A model generated the notes under the pieces. It made no database searches. It was not told where the DNA came from and worked only from the letters and a program-made list of their open reading frames with translations. From Fratercula arctica (Eukaryota; Chordata; Aves; Charadriiformes; Alcidae), in NCBI GenBank assembly GCA_947846985.1, contig CANTUZ010000005.1:52851389-52915388 (forward strand): a stretch of 64,000 nt of DNA, read 5' to 3'. Position 1 is the stretch's first letter; the number at the start of each line of letters is the position of its first letter. A program made the position numbers and the translations under genes. Positions 35,575-48,379 of this stretch are shown piece after piece.

Positions 35575-38029
35575 GTGAGTGGCTGTGCCGGCGGGACCGG
35601 CGGACCCCGGCGGGGCGGCCGGAGCGGTCCCCGGGGGGCTGCTACTCCGGGGTTTGGCGGGCTCAAGCTGTTCCCGTTTTGAGTTTCTCGGTGGAAGTAC
35701 CCCGGCGGGCGGGCGAGGCGGGGGGAACAGCGCGGGTTCCTGAGGAGAAACCCCCCGCGCCGGGCAGGTGCATGGCCGCAGCCCCGCGGAAAGCAGGCAG
35801 CGGCGTCGCTGGGCGACTGGCGGCCAGGGGCTTCCCAGCGCCGAGCCCGCCGGGGCGACGGCCCGCCGTGCCTCTCGGAGGGCTTCGGGTCGGGAATCGG
35901 AGGGGAATCGGGGCAGCTGCCGGCCTGCGAGCGGTCCTGAAGTAGTTTCCCCCCCGCCGCGGCATCAGAGCTGAACCCTCGCCAGCCGCTTGTGGTACCC
36001 TCTGCAACTTCGGGCCGCCTTTCGTTTTTATCCTTGGGTTGTAAACCTCCGTCACCTACAACTGCTTCTTTTCTCCATCTTTTTCCTACAGTCCCCCCTA
36101 AACTAGTGTGGATAGGGCAGAAAATTCTGTATTTTAGGCAAGGAACAGTGCTAATCTCATGTTTTATAGAGAGAGTCTGTTGCATTCTTTGTGCCAGTGC
36201 TGTGTTGGTAAACTGATGCATTTGTAATTAACTACATCACTCCCATTAGGTTGTTTGGTTTTTTTTCCTGCCTGCTGGCACAGTTTGGGCTACAAGTGTG
36301 CAGCTTCAGGCCCTCTTCCTGCAATTCGCTTTGCATCCCTCAGATACGAAGTCTAAGGTTGCTGGGACAGCACACGGGTCTCTAGGTAGGACTACCAACA
36401 GCCGTTGAGGGTTTAAGAACAAAATCAAACTAAGCCCAGATCTTACGTCCGTGTTTAATGTAAGAAAATCAGATTTCAGCAGAATTAGGATGGGTCATCT
36501 GCTTAAATTAAAGATGCAGTTAAAGTGTGTGCTTTAGGGAAGAAAAAAATCTGGTGGAACTTGTCATGGTTTCTAATGCTTTTGTGCTCAAATTATTGCC
36601 TGGGTTGTTTGAGATATAGCTAGGATGGCAACTACGCATCCATATAAGAATTCATTGTCTTAGACCGTATTAGCATATTGCTCATCTTCGAACTTTCAAA
36701 TTTTTTAAATCGTGCTTTTAGAGTACACTGTTGCTTTCTTTATTTAGAACTGCTGTTTGTCATGCCTATGCTTTTTTTTTTTCTCTCCTATTTATTTTCA
36801 TAACCTTACTGGTTTGTGAGAGCATGTAGTTAGGCTATGATTAAGTTTACATAGTTTGAGGGGGTTATTTTGTTGCAGATAACAGTTTTCCAGAACTTTT
36901 TTAGGTTTACATGAAAAATGTCATGACTAATGAAAATTTAATCTGCTGGCTTATCAACTAAATCCCTCATAACCTAATTTTTGATGGTATGCTGTGTCAG
37001 GTAGGTTTTTTTCAGCTGGCTAATTTACAGTATATTGTGTCCGTAAACACTGACCATCTGTTCTCTAGGTTTCTTATAATTGTGGCGTCAGAATGTTTTA
37101 GCAAATACTCTAGCCAAACTAACTTCCAAGCTAGACTTTTTTCTTTTTGCAAGAGTCGCTGTAACAAAGCACAAACATTACATGATGACTGAATATAAAG
37201 TCTAAGATCAGCCGTGGAAGAATTGTTTTTTTATTATAATGTGTTCGTTTGAAATGGATAAGGTTCAGATGGAAGTGATTTAATTAAGAGGTTCTATTCT
37301 TCATTTAATTATTATAATAGCATACCCTGCATCATCACAAGTGTTCCTTCTGTACTCTATTCATCAAATTCCATTGAGAATGCTTCTGGAATACGAGTTT
37401 AGGCAAAAACTCCATTGACTTCTAAAGAAGTTTGTTTTCCTTAAGATTTGTGGGGATTCACAGTGCAGTTATTTTCCATTTTCTTTGACAAGTTATGCAG
37501 GGATTAATATTATCAAGTATACCAAACACTGAAAAGATCAGCTCCTAGACTCAGAATAAACCAAAATGTAAATGGAACATGACCATAAGCATTTCTATTT
37601 TTTGAGAAATCAGTAATGTAATATGTGCAAGTGCAAATGACTAAATGTAAGTGTGATTGTTGCTCATGTCAGCATAGCTGGGCTGGTTTCATCTGTAGGA
37701 ACTGCTAAGTGTTGAGTTTCACAGGTGCAGGCTTCAGCATTTGCTTGCTGCAGAATATTTTCCCGGTGTGGGTCACAGCCAGGTGTTCTTGATAGCTGGG
37801 ACATGATAACAGCTCTGATACTGCACCTTCGTAGCTTGTAGTTTGTAGCTAGGAGCACCTACCATATGTATGTTGGCATGTGCCCCAGTCACACCTTGAT
37901 TTTGCTGCCTTCACATACTGATGGTCCCTCGATGCTCGTCGCTAGTGGGAGCACGTAGTCCAGTTAAGGCTGGACTATGGCAGGAAAAGATTAGTGATAG
38001 TGGGCATAACCTTTTTCTACTTAATATAG
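35575..38029 (+). other. SLC24A4 intron 1 (2,455 bp)
   Basis: It starts GTGAGT and ends TTAATATAG, with a weak pyrimidine tract (CTTTTTCTACTTAATATAG). The first 370 bp remain in the CpG island and the rest is T-rich. Long open frames over the island on both strands here are by-products of GC-rich DNA. No other gene or repeat family was recognised. Confidence 0.8.
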
Positions 38030-38140
38030 GCCAAGAATCGACTGTTGGAGACAGACGCATTTTGTCAGAAATATGGAGGAATAGAAGGTTGATGGCATCA
38101 CCTAATGAGACACATGAAGAAAAGAATTGTACAGAGCCAG
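38030..38140 (+). CDS. SLC24A4: SLC24A4 (NCKX4) coding exon 2, partial gene
   Basis: This 111-bp exon is flanked by AG at 38028-38029 and GTAAGA at 38141. It is in phase 1 at both ends, so it joins exon 1 (G/GC, Gly53) without a frameshift. It encodes 36 full codons: a polar stretch, then EIWRNRRLMASPNET, then EEKNCTEP, and ends with a split codon beginning G. The known mammalian NCKX4 sequence has DTWRNRKLMAP, an N-G-T sequon and NCTDPA in the same order. The split G fits the expected Ala next. Two N-glycosylation sequons (NET and NCT) place this stretch on the outside of the cell, after the first hydrophobic segment. The transport domains (alpha repeats) are not in this exon. Confidence 0.85.
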
Positions 38141-40176
38141 GTAAGATGGGAAAACTTTGCAATGTCTTATGAACTCTTGAGATGTATTGTGTGGTGCTGT
38201 CATGACCAAGCTGCAGTGATATGTTAGGGGAAACATAAAAGCGTCAAACTTGAAAAAGAGCAGGACCGTTCTGAGTAGAAATAAAGTTTATTGTGCTATA
38301 TAATGCCATGAATTTATCTATCAAAGGCAAAAGTTAATGTTCAGATGTAAGAAAGCTTTGGGGTCGTTATGAAACTTGTGCTGACAATTTGATTTCTCTA
38401 ATTTTGTTTCTTTTGATGATTATTGCTGTCTAGCTGATGCTGTTTATATTGCACTGGTAACGAGAGGTGTACTCTTTTTGAAACTCTAGGTAGCTAAACA
38501 TGCAGTGTTTGAGATACCATCCGAGCACAGTGTATTCAATGTGTTTGTTACCATTATACGTTTAATCACGTTTTGCTAGTTTAATGATAAACTAGTATTT
38601 AGAGTAGGAATTTATATTGTGTGGAAGGGGGATGATGAGGTCAGTAATATGGAAACCCTGGAATCCACTTTACTTCAGGATATCTATCTTGGCCAGGCGA
38701 TAATAATTGATTGAGGGCAGGGGTAGATGATGCATTTTAATATCAGTGTTAGTCCACAATGCTTTCATCTTCCCATCTGTCTTTCTACTGTGTATTTCCT
38801 TTCTCTCTCTCCTTGCCTCTCTGTGGTTTACCGTGTGTGGGAGATGACGCATTTTGCCAGTGGCCCTAGCCAAATTAATTTAAAGTTCAGAGTTTTTTTA
38901 TTTTCTTAAAATATGACTCTCTGATCAACTCTTTGATGATAGCAGAGTCTGTGCCTTCTCACCAACAGTGGCAGCATGAGTTCTCAGGTACTGTCAGCCC
39001 CAGGCACTAGAAGAATTTGGAGCAGTACTTACTTCCCCCCACCTCAGTTACACAATTGTTGTAATGTAGAGGCACCTGTTGTATAGACTGAGGATCACTA
39101 CGGTACTTGTGCACTTCTGAGAGGAGTGGAAGAACATTGCGCAAAGTATGTGGGTCCAAAAGCATTAACTGTATCATCTTGACATCCAAGAGCTTCTCTG
39201 TGCTTCTGTTAAGAACTTCATGGGTTAGTTGTTGTCTGCATCTGTAACCTTATGATGCTGTTGATTTGTCTGTCAAAGTTGTTCCTAAACAAGAAAGAAG
39301 ACAAAAGTGACCTTGTAAACATGTAATTATTCTTGATGATTAGTCAGAAAATACTGTTCTTTCCCACTCCTTTTTAATTTTTCTCCACGTATGTGGATGC
39401 ATCAATGTGGTCATGTCTGGACACATACTTGGCAGCACATTTGGAGCCAAGCAAACAAAGGCCGCAATATCACAGAAAGCTGGATCAGAAAGATGCCCAT
39501 CAAAGTTCTTGATGGGGATTTCCATTTAGTATGAATGAGAACGTTTTTTACGATAATATGATAAAACTGCCAAGGGAAAACGTATGTTTATGTTAAATTG
39601 GAATACTAGGAGCAGTTTTGACTTCTCCAGATGTTTAGAATAAATAGCTCAGCTCCCTCCATTCCTCTAAAATTGTAAGATTAGTTTAAGAACAATTGGA
39701 ATAAATAAAGTCAGGTCATTTTGATGGGCTTTCTGAAATTCAGGCCATTGAGATGCGCTTTTTTCTGTAACCACAAGAGAGGCCGAAATATGCCTCAGGA
39801 TGCTGAGGTTTTAAGAAAAATATCATGAGACTTGCATTAAATTCATGATTTCTAGTCACAGTGCTGGAATTAGCCTTTCTTTTTAAAGGTGTTTCTTCTG
39901 TTAGAACACAGATTTACAGATCAAATATGTCACAGGAATGCAATTGTAGTATTTTTCAGTCACTTCCTGTTATTCTGCAGTTATGTACAGCTTATCTCAG
40001 TCTATCTTCTGCAGCTGAAGGGGGGATTTAGATGCTGTAAAAGTGGCTAGATGTGAGATAGCTGCAAATGAAGGGAGCATCTGAAAATATTTCAAATTGA
40101 TGTTTGTTGGAGAGGAACGGGTCTGTAAGAACCCATGATTGATATTGCTCACTAATGACTTCTGTAGGTTTAGGGG

Positions 40177-40192
40177 TTTTTTTTGGGAGGGT

Positions 40193-40223
<31 letters not shown>

Positions 40224-40236
40224 TGGGAGGGTGTTT
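40177..40236 (+). repeat. 40-bp-period duplication with T24 run
   Basis: The 20-base unit T8-GGGAGGGTGTTT occurs at 40177-40196 and again at 40217-40236, separated by a run of 24 T (40201-40224) that merges with the second copy. It looks like a local slippage duplication. No transposon family is recognised. Confidence 0.75.
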
Positions 40237-43200
40237 GGTTTGTTGGTTTGGGGTTTTTTTTCATTCTTGTCTGGTAGCCAGAGATTGAGATTTGCCCTGT
40301 AATGAGAAGAAGGTACAGTGATCTAAAACCTATCAAAAAGGAGCAAGTAGAATAGCTCATCTCCATGGGAATGTAGCTTGTGTAAGCCCCTGACGACATC
40401 TGGGGAAAGCAGTCCCAGGAAAAGTTATATCGAGATTGCATAGAAAATTGGTGAGAGAGCGTGGATTTTCAGATGGAATATGCAAGCTTTCAGTCATGCG
40501 CTTATCCCAATGTAATGAAAATCTCAGGAGTGTGCTGTCAAACACTTTAAATGGCTGGACTTTATTTCTGGTCTCTCTCTTTTTTTTTTTTTTCCTAATC
40601 TTTAGAACAGATAGTTAATATGCATGTACGTTGTATGAATAAAGGAGCTTACAGAGACCACTGCGTAAGAAGTACTTTTTCTTACCGATGTCATTTCTAT
40701 ATCTGCATTAAGCACTGGGGGCCCTACAAATGCATGTGTGTGTACATGGTATATAGCAGTTTTCTTATGTTATGTGGCTATTTTTCTGTGTGTGTTTAGG
40801 GTACAAGAACTTCATAATACCTTGGGAAATGCAAGTTCTTGCTGAGAGCCTGTTAATCCTTTGTGTCATTGCAGTGCTATTGCTGCGCTCCCTCTTTATT
40901 AGCTTCCCACACAAGTCTGCAGCTTTACTTCCCTTTTCTCAAAGGCTTTCAACAAAGTTAATTTATTTACCACTTCACTTCCTTTTCTTACAGACATGCA
41001 AATAAAAAAAAAATCCCCAATTTTCAGAAATTGCAGCCACAGAAGTTTATAAGACCGTGGGATCATTGCAGTTCGTGACAGTGGTAAGAAAGGTTCACCC
41101 GTGGTCATATACCTTGGGAGAAAAACTCCATAAGCTTCCAGAAGTGACGTTTAAAGCCTGTAGAAGGTGGTATCTACTAGAAGCTCGCATAACCTACGTT
41201 GTCTGAGATTACCTACTTCAGTAAATGAGACAATCTTAGATTGTGTTCTTCTGGAAACTTTAGTAATGCTTCTGGGGCCATTGTATCAGAACAGAAAAAA
41301 CTCTGAAGTCTTGGCAATGCTGCTTTTAAAAAGAACCCTGAGGCTCTGGCAAAAGAAAGGAAAATCTGTGTATATGTGTATATATATATAAAACTAGAGG
41401 AGAAGGGTTTTTCTAACATTTGGAGGTTAGAAGGACTGATATTCATGAATATCTTAAGAGGTGCTACACATTCTTTTTCTGATATTATCTGTACCTCCTT
41501 ATGACTGCAGGGTAGTTGCTATCTGTCCCATAACAGCAGCAAAGGAACTGTGGGTCAGCTGCAGAAAGGAGGTGGAGCATTTGTGAGCACTGAGCCAACC
41601 TCAGTTCTAGTCTGGACTAAGACCAAATCCTCACCAAAGTTAACATGTTGCGTAGCATTTTTACATTAAAGATCCTTCCTGACTTGACGCTTCCCCTTTT
41701 GCTGGAAGCCATGAAAAGATACAAGTATTTATATTGTCCTGGAGCCAGGCTGGAGGGCTTATAGATGGTATGTAGAAGGCTCTGGACTTCAAAAATTTCC
41801 TGAGAGCCTGGAATTTTTGAATTGTGAATCTTACGCTAATTTTGTGTTGAGTTAACTCTCTGGATGGCTGCTGTGGGTATCCCTCTCTGAGTGAAACCAA
41901 ACTACCTTTTCTTTACTGCTCTGGGTAAATGTCTGTGGAGGAGGGGTTGATCCGACCCTCACTTAAAGCAGAGTGATCAGAAAGGGAAAGTAGTTGTCTC
42001 TAGCATCTTAACAGATCTCATTAGTTTGCAACCAATTTTTTTTGCCTTATCCAAGCTCTCACTTCCATCTGCCATCAGCTCGCTAGCTTGCAGTGCCATC
42101 TGCCCAGCAAGTCTGATTTATAGCTTCTCTGCTCCAATGGCTTACCTCTTGTTTCAAAATGTTCCCATGACTCCATGTCCTCCAGAACTCCAAGTAACGT
42201 TTCCAGAGCAATTACAAGCTGGGGTGACTGAGTAGCGTGGTGTTTCTAACCATCTAAATTCCACTGGGTCATGTTAGGCTGTTAAAGCAACTGTTCTGGA
42301 CTCCTTTCTGTTGTGAATGTTTTCAAGTAATCCCTGTATACAGTACAGAGAATATTTAAACTACTTGCTGTGAATTAGAAATGTATTGGAATATATTTCC
42401 ATTAGTCTTCTCACACTAGTCAGGTGTGTTGTATTTGAAAGAACCGGTGGGGTTTTCTGTCCAGTGGTTTGGCGGTTGTGGACCGTTCATGAGCTACGTT
42501 GATTTTAAATAGCTGGGGATTTGGTTCAAGTGTGCTCTTCTCATTGTTATCGGTGGGTAAAGATGAACTGTGGGCTGGGGGAAAGGCAGGGGTTAGCATT
42601 TCTTTCTGAGCCATGCTGCCTTTTTGCTTTAGAATTAAAAGGCACATTCTAGCGATGCTTTCTGTTTTTGCAGCGAGAGAGAAAGAATCAGTTCTCTACA
42701 GTGAAATGAAGTGTGTTTCCCAGCAGTATATGTATAACTGGGTTCTGAGTTAAGATCAGAGGTCATTAAGTCTGTGTATATTTTACACCACTAGTTATAA
42801 CCTTGGGGACTCATGTAGGATGTGATGCATTGTAGAGAAACTTCAGAAGTCTTAGACAGTTTTGTTAATGTACCACAGAGAGTACAAGAGCCTGATACTT
42901 TTTCTACGAAAATCGATGACGGTGTTCTCACTGACTAGGGAAGACAGGACTGACTCTTCAAAGTAATTTTCCAAAAGAATAGAAAATGCTATTTCTTGTA
43001 CATTTGTAGTAAAGACACTATTGTAAACATTGATTTCCATAAATTTTATTTAACAAATGCAGTGTGTAGTTAAATGTATCATTTTCAATATGCTGGATTG
43101 AGGTATTCTTTTTTCTTAATCCTTGTAGACACTTTATTGTATAAGATAATAAACTTCATGTAATAAATGCTGATCTAAACATACTTTTGTTGCTGGTGGA

Positions 43201-46200
43201 ATATGTAATTTTGTGCTGATGGAAATTCTCTTTAAACGATGTGATAATACGTATTTCATTTAAACAATGTGCTCGTGATCTTCCCTAGATCAAACTTCCA
43301 TTTTGTGTTAGGGATGAGTCCCTTAAACCTCCACTTTTTAGGTGGTGATATTAATAATAATAAACAACTGTAACCCTTTGTTTCATGAACAGTCTAAATT
43401 GGTTAGCTCAGCATGACCTGCAAGTTCTCTTACTGTGCATTTGTACAGTACCTAGCACAGGAAGACCATGGTCTCATTGAGATAATACAGACAATAACTG
43501 TGTTATGTTAATTGCAAATATTCCCTTTTGGCCTTTTAGTCAGACTTGCTGTCTGTCTTGATGCATAGAAAATGTACAGCTGTTGTAGTGTGGTAGATTT
43601 ATTGATAGTGCATACATTTTGATTTAAAATGTTTCTTTACTCCAATGTCTTATGCCCTCAAAGATGAGGAAATTTACCAGCCTTAAATATCCTGTTCTTG
43701 CGTTGGTCTAAGAGGAAATGAAAATGAGGAAAGGTGTAAGAAACAATTTCTTTGTTGCTTTATGCATATGGTATTCACATAACATAGGTGCAGTGTCCAG
43801 CGAATGTCTGTGTATATATGCACAGATGCATATATTTATGTAGTGGAAAGACTTACTAACTGGCTGGCATTTAGCTTATTTCTCAGCCACTTGTCACATG
43901 CTTGTGGGGTTGTATTTGTTTCAGGTTGGTTTTGCGTTGTTCCCTGCCTTCCTTCCCCCCAGGTGTCTCTGGACTCACTCTTGTCCCTGTAGCTGCTGAG
44001 CGGTAAACTTTATTGATTGTGATGTCACTTGGATGGCTTGTGTTTCCAGGGAGAGATAGATGTGTGACGATTTAAAACCACTTTTAGTGGACTAGTTGAG
44101 GGCAAATGACAAACGTTTAATGGCAAGTTTTTCTTGTGTGGCTCCCAAGGCCTCCTAATCAGAATTCACGCCTAGGTTTAGGTTGAACTTCTGATACTCT
44201 TTGCCTGCCTTATTGATGTGGGTATTAAAAGGGTTGGCAGGTAGATGTCGTTGAAGTTAATTGGGAAAAAAGTGTTTTGTTTGTTTTTTTGTGAACTGGT
44301 GTAGGAAATGTGCTTTGTTCGAAGCTAGAATTTAAAAAATAACCAACTTTCTCTCTGAGCTGTTCATTTTCTAGCAGTATATTAATAATGGCATCCAAAA
44401 TAGTAGAAAGAAATGAGACAAACACCTCTCTATGCTTCGGCTCAACCTGCCAGTGGCGTGCCCTGGAGAGCTGAGAACAGAAAACGAACTCCAGGGTAAT
44501 TTATCCATTTCCCCAGGTCTAGGTGCCAACGTTGCAGGAAGTAGCTTAACACACAGTAAATAGAGATGTAATAAACAAGGGCAAATCAAACAAAAAGAAG
44601 TACTATTTAATATATTGCTATATATTCTTAAACCTTATAAAAATGTTACTCGATATAATCTATATTTCACATGACTCAGATTTATAGTTAGTTTTGGTCC
44701 AGTTGAAGCACACTGTGGATAAGGACTTTTACAAGCTAAGTCTGAAGCCAAGAAACAGGCTGGAGATAAAAATCAGAATTTCTAAAAAGTAGCAGCTTCA
44801 CAGCCAAATTTAACATCTGTGGACACAGGCCCTTGCTTTCTGTGAAGGGAACAAACCAGCCAGGTTGGATACTCTGGAGTGGTAGACTAAGATCTAAAGT
44901 TTCCTGTATTAGCCCAGCTCTAATATTTAGATGCCTGCTTATATTTCAAACTGCATTAATGTTTGAGAAATACTTAGAGATCTTGCAGGATAACTACATT
45001 ACCTATTTCTGTGACTGCAGACAACTCAGGCAGACAGCAGCTGTGTAAATTAGTGACGTGAGGTCAAAGAGGAAATGTGTGGTAGAACAAAGAATCAGAT
45101 CCAGATACCTCAGTCCTGATGTAGACTCTCCTGCAAAGATGATGTTTGAACAGAAATTTGGACTAATATGACCTCCTGAGGCTCCATCCAGGCTGAGCTT
45201 TCCTGTGATCTGGTATGGAAACCAAATGAACCACATTTCACTCAGGACATATTTGAAATCCTGAACTGAGGATTTCAAAATCAAAGTTAATGAGACTTGG
45301 GCATGCAGATCTCCATGGTATCGCTGACTGTCTCACCCTTAACATGGGATAATGTATGTGTATTTAGGTCTGTTCTTCACTGGTATAACCATGCAGATCG
45401 GCCTTTCTGTGTGGAAATCTGCTCCATTTTCCACTCAGAAAATTGTGCTGTTGGTATAAAATCTGTGTTTAAATTTACCCATCCTTATCTGTGGCAATTT
45501 CACTCTCACTCCTTGCTTTTTACTGTATTGTCTGTGACATGTCACCATGTACTGCAGTTGAGACAGAAAATGCCGCTTTGTATCATGCACAACTGTTACC
45601 ACACCTCACTTTACTGTTGTAGGAAGCAGGTTGAAATGGTGTTGTAAATCAGTCTGTGAGCATTAATCCGTACTCTTGTGGTCAGCCCAGGACAGAGTCT
45701 TCATGAGGTGCTGGATTCTTGGATAGATATTAAAACTCTGCATTCGTTACTTCATCTCTGTGCTCTTGGTGTCTTGTCAGTCCATAACTTGGACCACCAG
45801 TGTGGAGGATTCAGGCAAAACTGGACAAGCACAGAACTGGGCTGCAGGGAAGCAGATTGAAAAGGACCTGGAGGTAGAAAATGGTCACCAGAGGCTGCAA
45901 GAAGGATAGGGAAAGTTGGGTTTTGGAATTGGGTGATAGAAAGACCAAGATTATCCAGTTGTGGAGCCTGGCATTGGAGGATAGGTGAAAAGGGGCACAA
46001 AGATATGAGTGGAGGGAGGCTGAGTTTGGATAATGAACCGTGCGAGAATCCTGGGAATAGCAGGGCAAGGAGGCAGGCCCTGGGAAGTACTAATCGGACA
46101 AAGTGATAAAAGAGATATGAAAAATCAAATTGCAGTGAGAGGTTTGGTTTTGGTTGGGTGAGGAATCTAGAATGAAAAGCAAAGGGAGTCTCTAAAAAGG

Positions 46201-46924
46201 ACTTATGTTACAAAAGGGCTGCTTTGTATTTGGCACATAAAACTGGAAGCATTCACAATTTATACACATTTTTTGATTTATGTTTTAGTTCGTTGGGTTT
46301 TTTTTTAGCATGGATTGGGTATCAACGAAGAACCTTCTCAGAGCTTGTACTAGTGACACCATCTAGATACAAAGCAGTTCAGAAAGCTTCACCACAACTG
46401 GACCCTCCTGAGTCTCAACTCTGTCTCTCTGAATCTCAGTGTTTGTTTTGAGAGTCAAAATGACCAATTTAAAAATATGCTTAGGCACAGTGTGCAATTT
46501 CATTACAGTAAATTGAATTCAAACTTTGTTTTGCTAATATTTCTGATAAGAACCTTCATAACTGAATTATTTTTTCAGAAGTTACAAAATTTTATTGTAT
46601 ATATCTATTACTGCGCCTTCCAGTGAGCAAGAGGATAATTTAGACTCTGCCTGTTCAGTTTCCATACATACTTGCTTGTTGGACTATTCTCAGAAATTGC
46701 CAAAACATGATGAATTCTTTTTCCCCTGCATAGGATGCACTTACTTGTTCAGTGGGTTGAGGGTAATATGACTGGATCTATTGCACAGAGGTATTTAAAA
46801 CTTTGAATAGCAAGATGTAAATATTCACAGATGGTGGGCAACATTTAAAATTCGGGAATGGTAGGGTTAAAATGGATGAAATTTATGTTCAGAAGCTCAA
46901 AGAGACTGAAATGGGGAAAATAGA

Positions 46925-46943
46925 TTTTTTTTTTTTTTTTTTT
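46925..46943 (+). repeat. Poly-T run (19 bases)
   Basis: An uninterrupted T19 in intron 2. There is no adjacent recognisable retroposon. Confidence 0.85.
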
Positions 46944-48248
46944 CTCATTTACTGTGAATCAGCATGTGCTTTGAATTTTCTGAGTTCCTAGCCTGAAACA
47001 TATACTCTCGAAGAGAGAGGCATTTATTCTTTAGGGCTTCTGGGGGCATATCAGCGCTGGTGTACACTGCCATAACTCACTGTGTTATTGCAGCCATGAC
47101 AGTTCTCAGCAGCTGAGGTTCTGCCTTACAGATTTGTTGCTGGATGGCGAGATGCTGTTTCTGGTTTAGTCCTTCGGTGAGAATCTTCTCTCTTTAAATA
47201 CTTCTCATGCCTTCATAAAGGTTGCATTCTTTGTCTGATTATGTCACGCTTCTTTAAATCCCGTACAGGATCTTTGGCTACTGTTGCCTAAAATTGTAAG
47301 GCTTTTTCTTACCTTCATAAGCTTTTCATAAGCCTTCCTCTTCCCTGTTGCTGCTAGCCTTTGTCTGCTTCCTTTACCTGCACTGAAACTTTGAGATGAG
47401 TTTCCAGTGTCCGTTTGCGTTTCCTTGTTATTTTTATGTAGCCCCTTTCAGATTAGTATATGAAAGAAACTATCTAGAATATTATATAATTATCCTTTTC
47501 TGAACCTCCCTTTGTGAGCCATGAGTATCATGGCACTCTCAGGAGATCGGCCAGCCAGGACTAGCTAGACAGGGAAGAAGTCAAAGCTGGCATATTAATT
47601 AGTCCTGTTTCAGTTGTGCACAGAGGCTTTGCTGGTGGAGGGAGAAGAGGAGGGTCCCTATAGAGCTATAGTGTTTTCTGTCCTTGTTGTGAGATGCAGT
47701 GGCAGTCCCTAAGAGCACCTAATGGAAATGGAAAAGGAAAAAGAAGACTGAAAAAGACAAAGTGACTTGCCCAAAGCCTGCAGAGAGGGTCAGTAGCTAA
47801 GCTGCGTTTTGTCCCCCCTTAATCATAAACTGTAGCCATACTAAGTTCATTGAGCCTGGAGCTGTCGCTGCTCCCACCATCGCCTCTCTGCTTTCCTTCC
47901 TGATCAGGTCATAAAGACTTGACTCCTTTATTATGCTTTTTTCATGAGAAATGTAACTTTTCACAGTTGAGATGGTTTTTCCCCGCTGTATGTTTTTACA
48001 AAGCCTAACGTGGGGCACCAAGACTAGTTACTAGCATAAACGGAGCAAGGATATGCCCAGAACTGCTTCAGTATGCTTAATGTTTTTGATTTACAGTGAT
48101 ACCTAAAGGTTGCCAAATGAAGTATCCAGCTTGCCCCTAGAAAGTAAAGTGGTTACCATTTTGCAGCCAGTTATAGCAGGTAGCTGAATGCTGCCTTACA
48201 GAGCAATTACCATTTCTCCTTCTTCTCCACTTAGAGGGAGAAGGACTG

Positions 48249-48309
48249 ATGGAGGAAACTTGGAATGTATAGATCTCTTTTATGGAGGAAACTTGGAATG
48301 TATAGATCT
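48249..48309 (+). repeat. Two-copy 33-bp tandem duplication
   Basis: A 28-base block beginning ATGGAGGAAACTTGG and ending GTATAGATCT occurs at 48249-48276 and identically at 48282-48309. The period is 33 bases with a 5-base spacer. The identity of the copies suggests a recent event. Confidence 0.9.
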
Positions 48310-48357
48310 ATGATTGTATGATTCAGTTGCTCCCACAAGGGGGTGAAGAGATGCCTG

Positions 48358-48379
48358 GCTGGCCCATCTGTGGGCCAGC
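48358..48379. repeat. GC-rich perfect hairpin
   Basis: GCTGGCCCA (48358-48366) and TGGGCCAGC (48371-48379) are perfect reverse complements around a TCTG tetraloop, with a possible extra G-T pair outside. The stem is too short for a typical microRNA precursor. Confidence 0.75.

Larger units (their letters stand above)
34441..35940 (+). promoter_or_regulatory. CpG island with the SLC24A4 promoter and first exon
   Basis: GC content and CG dinucleotide density rise abruptly near 34440 and fall after about 35940, in contrast to the CG-poor flanks. The island contains coding exon 1 and its splice donor, so it is very likely the promoter. There is no TATA box at an obvious position, consistent with dispersed initiation. 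Visible motifs include a CATGCGC NRF1-like half and GTTGCTATGG RFX-like half near 34799-34815, and CGCCATC YY1-like cores at 34544, 34597 and 34959. The exact transcription start cannot be placed from sequence alone. Confidence 0.85.

Noticed and set aside
35019..35945. A 308-residue plus-strand frame as one uninterrupted protein
   Set aside because: It has no ATG before 35418, and the family match stops exactly at the GTGAGT donor at 35575. The downstream part is intron read-through.
35013..36221. A 402-residue minus-strand open frame, plus others at 34772-35551, 34744-35310 and 35663-36055
   Set aside because: Arg/Pro/Gly/Ala-rich frames without domains, all lying across the GC-rich island where stop codons are rare. 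They are antisense to or overlap the recognised SLC24A4 exon.
38977..38990. CATGAGTT as the start of the expected HEFP exon
   Set aside because: The residues before and after do not match the NCKX sequence and no acceptor sits at the needed phase.
45840..46170. Purine-rich block with a short CR1-like 'aaaaggacctgg' string
   Set aside because: The similarity is limited to a dozen bases and the neighbouring CR1 blocks are absent.
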